Origin: Prosopis cineraria
Taxonomy: Eukaryota; Streptophyta; Magnoliopsida; Fabales; Fabaceae
Assembly (NCBI RefSeq): GCF_029017545.1
Contig: NW_026555337.1
Location: forward strand, 4,898,001 to 4,962,000
DNA length: 64,000 bases
Direction: 5' to 3'
Shown here: positions 9,771 through 22,843 of the stretch, piece after piece
Position numbering within the stretch: position 1 is the first letter of the stretch
How the letters are laid out: the number at the start of each line of letters is the position of its first letter
The notes under the pieces: model-generated
Seen by the model: the letters and a program-made list of their open reading frames with translations, nothing else
Databases searched by the model: none
Told to the model about the DNA's origin: nothing
Made by a program: the position numbers and the translations under genes

Positions 9771-12700
9771 CTAGAAAGAGGCGCTCCATAAGGCATTTTC
9801 ACCTTCTCCACATCGCCGATGGACCTCTTTTATTCTTTCAGCAGACCTGCAAATACCACTACAGCTCCAATCAAATGAAGCAACACAGACGTTGCCTGCT
9901 TGAGCCTTCCATTCACAATCTGCAAGAGCAACCGCAACTCAGAGAACCCACATTTGCTGTTCAAACAGCGTATTCATGTGATTTGCAGAGAATAGTAACA
10001 CACACACATCAGGAGAAATCTTCACCTGGTGGGGTACCACAGCACAGTCTTCTATCATCTATATGCTCCACATCAAGCCCTATGAACCAAGCTCCAAGAG
10101 AGACATCCTCGTTGGCATACTTGTGAAGAACGTGCCTGAGACAATCATTGACAGAGAAAAACAATCAAAAGCTAGAACTTTAAAAAAGCAACACTGATAC
10201 AAGCACCACAATCCTATGAAATATCTAGCACCTCTGCATAATTCAAAAAATGACGTGTGTCGCAATTTAATTTCATAAAATCATTTTTGCTTCCCTTAGT
10301 TTCTCTCGGGAGGGAGCGGCACTAGGACTTACTGGTTAATTGAAATATATGAAGCCAAGTCTTTGGAAACGGCATACAGCTGTCCTGTGGCATGACGGAA
10401 ATACTTGTTACCAGCCTCACCAAACTTCCAATGTTCAGGTTCATGGTACCTTACCCCTCTGCGGAACAGGTTAGGCAGGTAATAAGCTACGATTAAAAAA
10501 AGCAAATTCTGTCCTTTGATAAATAAAATGAAGAGAAGAGAGAAGTCTCACTTTTGATTAAGGACAGGTCCAGATTTCATGCATCCAATGTATATTCGAG
10601 GTTTTGATCGGTGTCTAACAAGAGTTTCTCCTAATGTTGCTGAAACACATTAAAAAGGAGATTCAGACAAAACAATAGGCATGCTTAACAGCTAAACCGA
10701 AACCTATGTCCAGTTATTTTAGGTATAAAGCCAGAGATTATAACATGCTTGAAAAAAGCTTTACATACCAATGTTGACATGAACATCATCATCAACTTTA
10801 ACATAGAAATCAGCATCCCACAAGTTAACAGCAGTAGTAAAGTATGTCTTTGTCTTGGCCGATAATTCTAGGTATCCTTCGACATGATCCTGCAGCAACA
10901 AAGCACACAAGCCTGAAAACCTGACTCATTTTTTTTTTTCCTCTCCTTCTCTTCCAAGACTGAACATGCTATCTTATAAAGTGATCACACAAAAAAGATT
11001 ATAATAAATCAATTACCAACTTCAAGAAGTCTCCATGCTTTTGGTCCTCTGCTTCAATAGCTCTGTCCAGGATACCCCCAGATGTAGCACTAGATGAAGG
11101 AGAAAAAGAAACACGTCAAACTTATAATTCATTCAAGAATATCTAAAAGTAATATCGTAATTTATTTGTGTACAAGTAAATTGAACTCTCTGTGAGGCAT
11201 AATCCTCAAAGATATAAATAAACTAGTGACAATCCTTTAACAGAAGACTTTAGATTGAAGTTTCTCATGTTATTTGGGTCTGTTTGAATTGCACATTTCA
11301 TTAGCAATTGACTCTTAATTTGATATAAGGGAGTTAAGCCCGCCCCAAAGCTTGAATAGTAAGTTAGATGGAGGTCACGCAATTAAAGCATAAAGAGATG
11401 CTGTCGTTACCTGTGACCAATGACAAAACGGACGATGATGCCCTTCTCTTCCTCCAGCTTCTTTCTTTTCTCACCTGTTCTCCAGATTGTCGCAAGAACC
11501 AAACATCAGAATTCACAGTCAATAACATGAACATATTAATATAAAAAAAAACTAAATTAAAATAAAAAGGGAAAAGATTAATTTATGAACCTTGCGGCAT
11601 CCAAGTTGCACGAACTGAATCTCTTCTTTTCCTGCTGCTAAAAGCAGTATTTATTCCTATAACCATTAAGTATCTTCTCTTACCAGATGGTTGAACCATC
11701 TCTGAACCTTCTGATACAGGAGCACCACTGCGTATAGATTCCTGAGCTGCCCTAGCAGCCGCTAATTCCATCTCTAAATTTGATATGGTCTTGTCCAAAG
11801 TTCTATATTCAATACCAATCCAGCATTTTGCACTTAGAATGGTTGAAAATCAGCCTAAAAATAGCAATATGGAGGTAATAACTTCCAACTTACTGTATGG
11901 CATTATGAGTCTTGGAAACTTCACCGAAAATGTCCTTAGATTCTCTCTTCACTTCCTTCTCATGCAACTAAAGGGAGGATAACAGAAATTGAAAAAAAAA
12001 AAAAAAAAAGATAGGAACTTTAGATGATAGACGTTTGACGATTGAGCGTAATCAAGTAATAAAAAGAATAGCTGCGCTTACAATTCTTGAATTGCAACCC
12101 TCTGAAACTACGTTCAATTTTTGAGCTTCCATGGGTGTTAGTCGAGCAAGTCCTTTAGGTTCAGGAATAGTCCACATCCTATATTGATCATTTTGTATTT
12201 TTCCAGTTAAAGCCTTCCACATAGCCATCATATGCTCATTATGACATAAAGACACTACGAACCAAAGAAACAGATCGCTAATGCACCTCTAAATATGTTG
12301 GACCAGGCATAATAATGAGCGAGTCTGCCAAGGCATATCCGAAAATTGTGGGAATGGACGATGGTTGAGAAGAAGTGTGCAGTAATTTAGCATAATTAGT
12401 AATTATTTTTTTAACCTATGAGAACAGAAATTGAAGTAGCTGATAGATTTGGGAAAAAAATTGCGGATAGAGTTGTGAACACGAGTATTGCGAACCGAAC
12501 CAATGAAACCATCAGAAAATTGTTTGTTAGAGGGAGAGCAAAACAGTTCTTGGGCAGAATTGACTCATAACTGATAGTCAATCTTGCATCTTGAACCCCA
12601 GAGTAAAAGTTGACGTGGTCTAGATTGCACCAAGGGAATTCAGATCTATCCCATTTTCGCCATGAGTATTGGTACAAATATCGAAAGTATTAAAATCCAT

Positions 12701-13092
12701 TTTGTCAGTATTAAATCGGAATTTATTGTAACATCGAAAATAAATCAAGATCCTCAAAATTCATAAAGCCTTGCAAGTAAATAAATAAATTAATCGCTTG
12801 AAAACCAGAACGAATAATGAAAATCTGGCATCACAATTTGAAGTCGTTCAGAGCTCAGTATGCTTACAGAGCCATGAATAAACATTAACACGAAACAAGT
12901 TCTTGATAACACGGAAGAAACTATCCTTCCTAAAAAAATGGGAAAAAATGGGGAGAAGATGTAATATAGATAAGTTAGGCACCTGTTTGTGAAGAACATC
13001 CCAGCACAGAAGCTTGCAAGACAGAGGAAAAGTGTCCATTTTTGCGATATGACGCTTTTGGAAGAGAGCTCTCCTCTGGCTTTCCAAGTCAT
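9771..13092 (-). CDS. Beta-1,3-galactosyltransferase, GT31 family (B3GALT2/3-like)
   Basis: This is a Golgi type II membrane enzyme that transfers galactose from UDP-galactose in beta-1,3 linkage, in plants probably to arabinogalactan or N-glycan acceptors. The eleven coding exons are 12983-13092, 12082-12178, 11894-11967, 11591-11802, 11411-11474, 11017-11089, 10769-10889, 10552-10639, 10333-10458, 10026-10135 and 9771-9919. All introns are GT-AG and the joined frame gives 407 residues, the family's usual length. Residues 1-16 are a short cytosolic tail (MTWKARGE...), about 17-35 a signal anchor, about 16-110 the plant DUF4094 stem, and about 150-345 the galactosyltransferase domain. The DxD metal and sugar-nucleotide site is VDDDV (D243-D245), followed by EDVSLG (331-336) and a Cys-rich C-terminus. 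The start at 13092 was chosen because relatives begin MTWKxRGE; an in-frame ATG at 13137 is judged to be leader. A (CT)14 tract lies about 200 bp upstream. Closest remembered relatives are At1g05170 and At2g32430; the acceptor is unknown. Confidence 0.96.
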
Positions 13093-13293
13093 CTCTCCTC
13101 CAAGTTTTCTTCCAACTTGGCTCTCCTCAGTGGGCAATTCTCATGGGCAATACAACCAAATCCAGCGAATAGAAGAGGCGGAGGAGGAGGTGTTGAAGGG
13201 GTGTGGACAGAGTATAAATCAGTACAGAAAGAGTGGTTTGTTTTTTAATCGATTGATGGTTTGTTCCTTTCTTTTATGCTTTGCTTTACCCCG

Positions 13294-13321
<28 letters not shown>
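13294..13321. repeat. (CT)14 microsatellite in the galactosyltransferase 5' region
   Basis: This is an uninterrupted CT run, which reads (GA)n on the gene's strand. It lies 200-230 bp upstream of the start codon, in the likely core promoter or 5' UTR. Confidence 0.95.
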
Positions 13322-13324
<3 letters not shown>

Positions 13325-14650
13325 CAGGTAAGGGACGTTTAAGAGAAGTGAAGAGACTTCCTAACCGCACCTTTTTTGTTTCCGGAATTTTTTGGCCAAT
13401 TTTTTAATTACATGGCTTATTTACCAAACCGTCCTCATCTCAACTCTGATTTTTCTTTTTTGCCCGCGAACTTTTCTCATGTTTGAATTAACGCCTTTTT
13501 GTCATTATTATCATTATCATATCATTAGTTATTTCTAAATTTCTTCAGGTCTATTTTTTATTTATATTTTTTGTTGTCGATTGTCATCAATATTTACATG
13601 AAGACAAAACATTAGTAACTAGCAGAGAGAAACAGAACTTTTTAGCACCTCAATTATTTTTGACAAAAAAAAAATCACCAATTTTATTCACTTAAAGTGA
13701 AAGAGATCCAACGTGTATAGGAAATTAATAAAAAATGAACTCACAAGAAGTTTGTCAAGTCAAATTCAACGTGAGGGAACTTTGAAGTATGCAAACATTT
13801 TACTTTTGGTTAGGCTCCATCAAAATTGAGAAAAATGGCCACAAAAGTTAAACAGATCATCTCGCGCTGGGTTAAATTTAAAAAAAACATTGTTTAAAAC
13901 ACACCATAATTTTTTTTGTAGAAAATGTGCAACCCCCTCGTGTTTGTTTTTGCAAGTGTGTTTGAGATCTCAATATCTTTGTGTAAATGAAGAGGGCTTT
14001 ATGCGTGAAAGAATGTGTGCCGCCCGTGAATTTTCCCTTTTTTGTGTGAATATTTTTTGGGGGGCCAAAAAGTTGAGAATTGAGAAGCAATGCTTGAAGA
14101 AAAAAGAAAAAAGAAGGGGTTGATCCAGATAGAAAGGTGGATCAAGTTGCTAGAAAGATTCATATGAATCATGTTCTGATTAATTTATTCCTCATTCCAG
14201 TCCCACAAATGAATGCAGCGTCCAGTGGTCCTCAAATAATGCAACGACCACTGTGTGTGTATATATAAAAGGGATTATGGAGTGAGTCAACTTTCTTAAA
14301 CGTGTTTGACTGTTAACACCTAACGATCGATCATGGCATCACCGACACATCTAATATCTAATGCTGGTGTGATTGCCCATATAATTGTCTGTTTTTTTTT
14401 TAATCCCTATCTTCATCATTCACAACATGCGAGGCAAGATATCATTATCAAATTATCAGTATACTAAAATGGAAAACGCTCGAAGAGTAGGGTACAGAGA
14501 ATTAATTATCCATGCGTTATAAAAAGTATAGGATTGGTATTTGTTAATATCTCTATAACTATATCAGACGTTGTACTATTTTCTTAATTCACAATAAAAG
14601 TCTATATATGCGATTTAAAAAAAGTCATGCCTAAAATATCATTAAATTTG
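13322..14650. other. Intergenic DNA, upstream of the galactosyltransferase
   Basis: No gene is recognised. The proximal few hundred bases should carry the promoter of the minus-strand galactosyltransferase gene. The remainder is AT-rich with poly-A/T runs. Confidence 0.5.
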
Positions 14651-14651
14651 G

Positions 14652-14922
14652 TAGGTTGCGTTGAATTGTTTGGATAAGGTTATATTTATATAAAAATAAT
14701 GAGAAAAAAAAATCACTTTTAAAGTAAAATATATGGTAATAAATAGGAAAACATTTATGAAAAATTTTATCGTATAATACTTAAACAATGAGTGATTTAA
14801 TTATGAGAATATTTTAAATTTTTTTAAAAAAATATCTTAATAATTTTTAAATATTAATAAAAATTAGTAATTATAATTAAAATATTTATTAAATGAGTTC
14901 ATTTAAACCATTCAATGAATAA
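14652..14922. mobile_element. Possible short MITE
   Basis: The left end (TTGCGTTGAATTGTTTGG) and the complement of the right end (ATTCATTGAATGGTTTAAAT) are similar. The 270-bp body is almost pure A/T. No target-site duplication could be fixed, so the call is tentative. Confidence 0.35.
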
Positions 14923-16129
14923 AAATAAAATTTTTGTAGCATTCACGAGAAGCTGTATAGAAGTTGGAAGAGCAGATCAAACGTTAGTTTCAAAGTTGTT
15001 GCGTCTGTCAATATTGGAAAACACGTTATCAGAAGTCGCATGCGGAAAACAGAGATGTCCTTTTTTTTTTTTTTTGGTTTTGCCCGGAACGAAAACAGAG
15101 ATCTATAGAAAGATGAAAGTAAATAGATGGGATAATGGTCATCAGTATAAAGCATTAGTAATATATTCTAACGTGTCAGACAAAAAAAAATATTTACATT
15201 TGATCTTTCAAGTATTAGACTTCATTTGATTCAACGAACCTCGTCAGACGACCACTGTCTACTGCTGTGCAAAAAAACAAACCCTATTAATCAGCATAAA
15301 TAAAAATACGACGGTATGATTGAGTCCCTCGTTACTGCGACTCACGAGAGATGTTCATATAACAAAAGACTCTCAGTCCATGTGATGGACAGCACATGTG
15401 TGGAAGCATTATTTCAATTTTAAACCACAGCTGACAAACAGGGAGATCGAGCAATAGATGTGCCAAACTGTCAAGCCAACGAAACACAAAAAAACAGAAG
15501 TGAGTATAAAAATGTCGGCCTCATCAAAATTCAAAATCAAAGCCTCACCGCCCTTATCGCTATGACGTTTTAAAACATTTGCAACAAAAATTCAATAGCC
15601 AGTAGACCCACGTGCCATCTAAATCTAGATGACATCAAAGGAGGCTGCTCCAATCTCCACTCGCTCTGTTCGAAGGTTTCAATGTTCCTCTATGATTTTT
15701 TTATGCGTCAAACCCAATAACATCAATACATTGCAACTAACAAGCTTTACCTCACTGGTTAAGCCACAGCTAAATTTTTCACCATTTAAGGTCAATATAT
15801 CCGTATCATAAAAAATTTCAGCAGAGCGCACTGTTCATAATTACTCCATCCATGAAAAATTATAAAACATTTTTTTAAGATCACAACTCCAGTCGGTTAA
15901 TTAATTGTCTATAAAATTGTACACTCTTTTTTATATCTATCCTTATTTAATAAAATATCATAATTAAAAAATATTACTTACACTCCTAATTAAGGACTTT
16001 TTTAAAATATGTAAAATATTTTACACTTTTTTTGCACCGTATTCAAAAAAAAAAAGTGAACAGAGTGAGCAACTCAATTTGAGCTCCATGAAAAAATAGC
16101 CTATATTTGGAAGCACATTTCGTGCACCT
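14923..16129. other. Intergenic DNA, no gene seen
   Basis: Nothing recognisable as a gene. Around 15843-16065 the text CTCCATCCATGAAAAATTAT and AT-rich palindromic strings suggest a decayed Stowaway-like element. Confidence 0.45.
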
Positions 16130-16625
16130 AGACAATCCAAATTTAAATATTTTATTTTTTTATTTTATATTTATTGAAATGAAAATTTTATAATGTACAA
16201 ATATGTTTTTCATTATTAATATGGATTGTTCGTATTGTTTAAATTTAATATAAATTTTTTATAATTTTTATAAATTAATTATTTAAATTTATTCTAAATA
16301 GTTCAAGTTTAATATAAAAGTTTTTTATAATTTTTATAAATGTTTACTTTAATAAATACAATACTAAAAATAAAGATACTCTCCTAACTAAATCTTCCCA
16401 AACTTTTTTTAAAATTACAAGTAAAAAATTTTGATTTCGAACTGACCATAATAAATCAACATGGCCGATTTATAAAAATTATAAGAAAATTAATATTAAA
16501 TTTAGATTAACTGATTAAATATGAATTATATATATATTAGTAATTAATAGATTCATTAAAAATTTTATAAATTTTATCTTAAATAAAAATAAAATAAAAA
16601 CAAATGTATTTAAATCTGGATCGAT
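16130..16625. repeat. AT-rich MITE-like repeat, copy B
   Basis: This is the second copy of the repeat at 4985-5475, with the same order of shared strings (ATATTTATT..., CAATACTAAAAAT, then TTTATAAAAATTATAA) and many substitutions. The copies are old. Confidence 0.5.
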
Positions 16626-19600
16626 TATTTCAGGGTGATGCCCATCACCTCCCATGAGCACCCAATGTGCTCTTGCCTATATTTTAGTTTACTTTCTTTA
16701 TCTCTATATATAAAATGCATTTAACCAAATCATGTAAATAAACAAAAATTAATTATCTAATTAAAAATATAACAACATTTCAATTTCACCCTTAATTATT
16801 ATAAACAAGAAATAATTTTTTTAAAGTAAGTTAATAAAAATACTTATCTTTTTTTAATTTAATAAGGATATAATAGTTCATTCATTAAAAAATTACTAAT
16901 AATCTTTTATATTTAAAAATAAACATTTTTTAAAAAATTACATATAAAGAGGGAAGGAGTGTTATGATGATGGCTTATTATAAATTAGGAATGATTAAAT
17001 TGATAGGGTTCTAACTTTGAGAAGTTCATTGATAAATATAGAGGGGGAGCAGTGGGGGAATCCAGATTCCAGAGCACGCGAGGGACGTAAGTAGCGTGGA
17101 ACGTTGAGCAATTCAGTTGGACAGGGCACCATTGGGCTTCCTGCTCATGTGGATGGTGTTAAAATGCCGAGTCAGAGGGACCCACATCACTATGGTTGCT
17201 GACACGTGTCATGATTCGGTCTTGCCCGTCGATCCCACCTCATGTTCCAGCACGCGCTCAACTTATCCCCCGCTCCTTTCGCTTAGCGTGGAATGCACAG
17301 CGGAAGCTGGAAACATCCCTGCTTCGTCTCTCCATTGTTATTGAATTGTTGTTTCAGACAAGATAATGATTAACGAGTGAAATAAAAAGGGACGTTGATT
17401 AATTTAGAAAAAGGAGAAGTATTGGATTGAATGATGACATGAATTGGGGCCGATCCACATGAGAAGAAAGGAAGTAGTCATGCACGTGGGGGAAAGCATG
17501 GAAGCACGTTCACAGGGACAGGGGGCAGAGCACGTGTGTGTCTCTTATTTCAAACTATCTTAGCATGTATGCATGTAAAAGCTATCCATTACTCATGATT
17601 TATAAACCATAGTTCGATTTATCTCAAAGCTTATAAAAGGCACATGTCTGTTTACATGCACTCATTTTGTTTTTATAGCCACATATTAATAACTTTACAT
17701 GTATCAAGCAAGTTGCTAGCTAATTTGGTTTGAACTGTTAAGGATGGCAATTACTTCCTCTTACATGTGAAGTTTTTTAAATTTCAAACCACTTCTAAGT
17801 TCTAACATGTTTTATCGTAAAAAAAAGAAAAATATTTTAAAAATTCTTTGACTCTCTTTAAAATATTAATCATTTAATCATCAACTCTATATACATTAAA
17901 TATTTTAATAATGTATTTTTCTGTTAATATTTAATGAAGATAAAAGAAAAAAAAACTAAAATCTGTGATAGAAGATTATATGTCTTGTAAATTATATCAA
18001 CAATTTTTGCTCTCTCATCCTTATAAATTTAACTGGAAGAAATAAAAGTTAACATTTTGAGTTTCACGCCCTTATAATTTCAGCAGCTCTGGCATGTGCA
18101 AGTGTGGTGCTTCAGCTCGTTATGCTTCCCCATATCGTTGTGACCCACCCAGAAAAAAAAAAAAAAAATCTCAGCATGCGGGTGTCCACCCTTGTCATTA
18201 TGACAAATCGGACCCTCATGTCATCAAACCGGTTTATCATAGGTTTGAAGCTTTTAATTTTCGGCAAAATAAAATCATTAGACGCTAGACTTGCTATTTT
18301 GTCCTGGGACTTCCCGACGTTGAGCATAAAGATGGCAATTGCCAACCCTAAAATAGCAAAAACTAAATTCGATTTTTTTTGTTAAAATTACACTGCTCTC
18401 CCTTTAAAATTATAATAGCCCCCTTGAAAATCAATTACCCCACACCCTCTTTAAAATTATCAAATATGTATATTTAAAAATATTTTTCACTCTTACATTT
18501 ATTATAAAAAAATTTATGATACGAATGAAACTAACATATATTTTTAAAATTTTCATATAATTTATTTATATATTAATTTAATTAATATTTAGAATTATAT
18601 TTTCTTCAAAAACATCAATATTTATATTTAGTTTAAATATTGTATTGCCCTATATTATTAAATTTTCTGGTTCTGTTACTGATTTTGTCTACAGTGTGTG
18701 TTAATCGTACTGCTATTCTTTCCGCTCATGCATTTGCTGTCCAGCTAGCTTGCCATGTGAATTGTCCTAGCTGTCAAATTCTTTATGTGTATTATTTAAT
18801 AAGTATACTAGGTTTTGGTGGGTAAGTCAAGCACACGGGAAAAGAGGTTGCAAATATCATATTAAATTAAATCAAGGAGCATAGCTCAGTGAGAAATAAT
18901 ACTTGCATGCTTAGTTTGGCTGGCAAAAAAAAAAAAAAAACTAGTGTCTTCAAATTGTATATCCAAATAACAGAATTAAGCTTTTTCCCCCGAAAAAAAG
19001 AAACTTACATGTTTTCTTTCATAAGTCAACTATTTATAAAAAAAAAAAAAAAACTAGTCGGCGCCTTCAATGTTGTTTGAGGTTTATTTGCATCTCAATT
19101 CTCAAAAATCACAACATGCAAGGTTTCTACGATAATAAGCATGGACAATGGCCCAGTTTAGAACAAGCATCCAGTTCTCAAGATGCAGAGAGTCTCACAC
19201 TCAAGCGACAAGTGCGCGTCCTCGCACACTCGATGGATATATTATAAAATTCAATTATGATCAATAGTTTTTTTTAATTACCATTGGCCACTAGTAAGCA
19301 GAGGTTCAGAATTTAACAAAATTATAATGTTTAGGTATAATTTAAAGCTGCTCGGCATCTCCTCCACTTGAAAAATTATAAACCACATAATTCTATTATG
19401 GAAATTATTTATTTAAAATGCATTTTTATTCCCAACTTTTTTCTCTTTTTTGGCCAAATTTATCCCTAACTTTTTGAGGTGCGAATTTTAATAATTACAA
19501 CATTTTAATATTTATTTATAATATGATTAAATGACAAATTGTCTCCTCATTAAACTATAATTTTAGGACCATTTGAGACCATAAACTCAATTTTTGTATA

Positions 19601-20110
19601 ATGTTCCTCTTCAATTTTTGAAGACGATACAAAAGTTGTCTCTATTGTTAATAAAAATTAATTTTAATCATTAATTAATTGTAAAAATTATAGAAAAAGA
19701 TTGAAAAAATTACAGAAAAAGATTTAAAAATTTTCTCATTTTCAACTTTTCTGTATTTTTTATGTCTCTGTCTATGATCTTTGAAACCTTTTATTTAATT
19801 ATTTTGATCATTCTTAGTAATTTTTGATGTTTTTTTTGCCATTTTTTAGCTAAGTAAAAATCAAAATTAATTTTTATCAACAATACAAACGATGTTGCAC
19901 CATTTTTGAGAATTGAAGAATAATATTATATCAAAAATAAATGTAGGGATTATAGGCATTCATGATTCTTAAATCTATAGTTTTGGAGTCGATATGCTAT
20001 TTAACCCTTTATAATATAATAACTAATCCATTTAATTTCATTTACTGAAAACACACATCCCCATATTGCATGCACATGATGTATTTCTCTTCATTGTTTG
20101 TGGGGATTTT
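16626..20110. other. Intergenic DNA, no gene seen
   Basis: No coding region is recognised. It holds a G-box cluster (17201-17540), AT-rich decayed repeats, and two A16 tracts each followed by CTAGT (about 18925-18944 and 19037-19058). Confidence 0.5.
17201..17540. promoter_or_regulatory. Cluster of ACGT-core G-box/ABRE-like sites
   Basis: A perfect 10-bp palindrome GACACGTGTC sits at 17201-17210. TGCACGTGGG is at 17481-17490, GCACGTT near 17504 and GCACGTGTG near 17530. Such sites bind bZIP and bHLH factors. The interval is less AT-rich than its surroundings and a TATAAAAG string follows at about 17632, yet no gene is found downstream. It may serve an unrecognised non-coding transcript or be a relic. 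Confidence 0.35.
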
Positions 20111-20760
20111 ATCAATGTCGCACCCGAAAAAATGCGACGCGGACAGCGCGCGAGCGGAGGTCCCAACCTTCGCAGCGGAAACCGGATCGAACGAGGAGTT
20201 GCCACTAAGATTTTGAGATAAATCTCAGGAAATTGATTAAAAAGGATGATAAGGTTGGTCTGTGAAATCAGAAAATATGTTCGGGAGTCGGTTGAGTGTG
20301 GGGAAGGTGTTAGGCACCCCATAACACTCGTTTGTCAGAATGGTTACCTGAAGTTCGTTGTGCTTTTTTAATATAGTTTTATAATTATTTCAATTATCCC
20401 TCTTGTATTCATGTGTTTGATAAAAATGATAAGAATTAAGTGAGAAATGTTTATTTATTTATGAGGGAGGACGGACTTGACTCAGAATCTGACTCTGAGG
20501 CCTACGTACCATGTGATGGGGATCAAAGTCCACATAGTTCGGGCTTAAAAGTTTGGTGGTGAAAATATTTTTGAAGAGAAATTAATTAGAAATAATTCAC
20601 CATTTTGCAAATAAAACAATTTCTGAAATTTTGATATGTGTGTTTTAAATTACAAAAGGTAATTTAATTTTAATTATTTTCTCTATTTTTGAATTTTTGG
20701 AATAAAGAAAGGAAAGGGTTTAAAATTATTTTTCTTTATGTTTTATGATTGAGAATTTTA

Positions 20761-21562
20761 ATCGCAGTACCTGCAGAACCTTATTAGTTCATATGATAAT
20801 GCAATTGTTCTAAATATCTGCGGAGATTCTGAAATCTCACAGGATAAAAGAGTTTGGCCATTTAATTAATTTATTTATTTATATTATTATGTATATCTTT
20901 AAGTGTTAATAATAATTTTACTTAAGTATGTATACATGTTTTTAAAGAATTTTAATCATCATACTTGTATAGCCTTATTGGCTTATACGGTAATATGATT
21001 TATCCTAAATATCTGTGGAGATTTTAAAATCTCACACGATAAATGAATTAAATTTAATTAATTGATTTAATTAATTATATAATATATATGTATGTATATA
21101 TATTTTAAAAACTAAATCGTTATATTTGCAAAGTCTTATTGACTCATACGATAATACGATGATCTTAGAAGCTTGCGGAGATTTCAAAAATCTCACATGA
21201 CTAAAAGATATAATCGGTAAATATGGTTACAAGTTAAATGCATTAATTTGATTAAATTTTTAAATTGCGTATTATATGATTATTTACAAAATAAAAATTG
21301 AGAATCACTATATCCGCGAGGATTTATTATCCCACATGATAATGTGATTAATTTAAATCCCTATGAAGATTCTTAAAATCCCATATGGAACTTAAATGGG
21401 TTATTTAGATTATAAAAAGATAGTTAATTTTAACGGTTGGTCATTGAAACCATTGATTATACATATAAATTGAATATCTATACCTGCGAAATCTTATTGA
21501 TTTACACGGTATGAGACCACTTTAAATGTTTACGAAAATTCTTAAAATCTCACACGACAAGT
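20761..21562 (+). repeat. Five diverged tandem repeats inside the LTR-like block
   Basis: The units are at about 20761-20850, 20955-21045, 21115-21208, 21303-21392 and 21472-21562, with a period of 160-194 bp. Each reads roughly tacctgcgaa-tcttattg-ttcatacgataat, then a gap, then TGCGGAGATT and AAAATCTCACACGA. The 90-bp conserved core is separated by variable AT-rich spacers. Confidence 0.8.
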
Positions 21563-22084
21563 AAATGATTATAAATGAAATTTTCTCTTATTCATTTCAT
21601 TTTTTTTTTAAAATTGGGTAAGAATCGAATTCTCTCCCTTCTGCCTTTTATAAAATAGGCTTCTCATAATAAATGAAATCGTACATGTAATCATGATGGA
21701 GAATGCCATATGATACGAGTGTAGCAATATTAATGACAAGTAAAGGACCTTAGGACTAATGGAGATAAAGAAATAATGCTCATGCATGTTAATATACACA
21801 CTTAAAGACCTTGCTTAATAATTACACTAATTCTCTATTTGAAATGAAATTGTGCCTAATAATCAAATTTAGCTTAGCTATGACAGGAAGCAAACATTAT
21901 TATTTGTAATTTCTTTATTTTTTCTTTTTCAAACTCTCTTTTCTTTAAAAAAATATGACAATTGCAATGAAATCATTTGGGAGCTGAAAAATATAAGACA
22001 AAACATTTAAACATGAAATCCATTTTGGAATAGTAAACAGAAATTAAACATGTATATTTTGGATTCAGAAGCAAGAACCTGTGT

Positions 22085-22835
22085 GTATGGGATGTCCCGA
22101 TCTATCTCACTACTCCTGTCACTCCTCCCTCTCTGATCTCTTCCTCTTCTTCGTTTTCTTCATTTTCAGAAAATTCTCCTTCACATCTCAGTCTCTTCTT
22201 TCTCCTCTCCGTCTCTGTTTCTTCTTTCTCCCCTCCGCCTCTTTTCTTCTTTTCCTTTCAGAAAACTCTCCGGTGCTGGTTTCTCGACCGACTCCTTTTC
22301 TCCTCCCTTCGTATCCATTTCTCTCTCTCTCAACCTCTCTCTTCTCCTTCGATTCTTTCGTGCTTTGTTTTCTATTTCTTCTGTGCATACGTTTCTCCTT
22401 CCTTTCTCTAGCCAAAAACCGCCCTTCTCTTCTTCGTTTCCTCTACTTTTCTCCATCCGGAATAGTCTTTCTCCCTCTACCTCTGTTTCACCTCTCTCCG
22501 TCTCTATCTTTTTTTTCGTTCAGCTTTTGGTCTCCCTCGTCTCCTTCTCAGCTTTTCTAGAAAGAAAAATTCCTCCGTCACGTCCTTTCTTGTCTCTGTT
22601 TTTGCCCTCTCCTCCATCTCAGCCTCTGTTTCACGTCTTTTGGTCCTCTCTCTCCTTTGTCCGAGCTCTCTCTTCCCTGTCACCGTATTCTCTTCCTCTC
22701 CAGACTCCTCCTTCTTCATTTTCGTCTCAGCTCTCTCTCCTTCTCGTCTTAGCTCTCTGCTTCATGTCCTTCAGTCCCTCTTCCTCTATTTTTTTACATT
22801 GCTTCTTCTCCCTTCGCTGTCCCCGTCTTCTCCTT
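22085..22835. repeat. Polypyrimidine (CT-rich) tract, about 750 bp
   Basis: The plus strand is almost entirely C and T, with TTCTCC, CTCTCT and TTTCTT motifs and no simple period. Long open frames on both strands here are a by-product of this composition (Ser/Leu/Phe-rich on one strand, Glu/Arg/Lys-rich on the other) and are not genes. Confidence 0.9.
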
Positions 22836-22843
22836 ATATAGAG
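22834..22843 (+). promoter_or_regulatory. TATA-like box of the LTR
   Basis: TTATATAGAG follows directly on the polypyrimidine tract and lies 820 bp before the LTR end. That is a reasonable U3/R boundary for plus-strand transcription. Supported by position and motif only. Confidence 0.4.

Noticed and set aside
9506..10126. 206-codon plus-strand open frame
   Set aside because: It runs antisense across the last two galactosyltransferase exons, whose minus-strand protein is clearly recognisable.
12411..12677. 88-codon minus-strand open frame
   Set aside because: It lies in intron 1 of the galactosyltransferase gene and has no recognisable domain.
18884..18900. ATAGCTCAGTGAG, resembling a tRNA A box
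   Set aside because: No B box, anticodon stem or acceptor stem can be formed around it.
20761..21562. Regularly spaced repeats, CRISPR-like at first sight
   Set aside because: Units are about 90 bp, diverged, and inside a plant LTR; there are no cas genes, and the organism is a plant.
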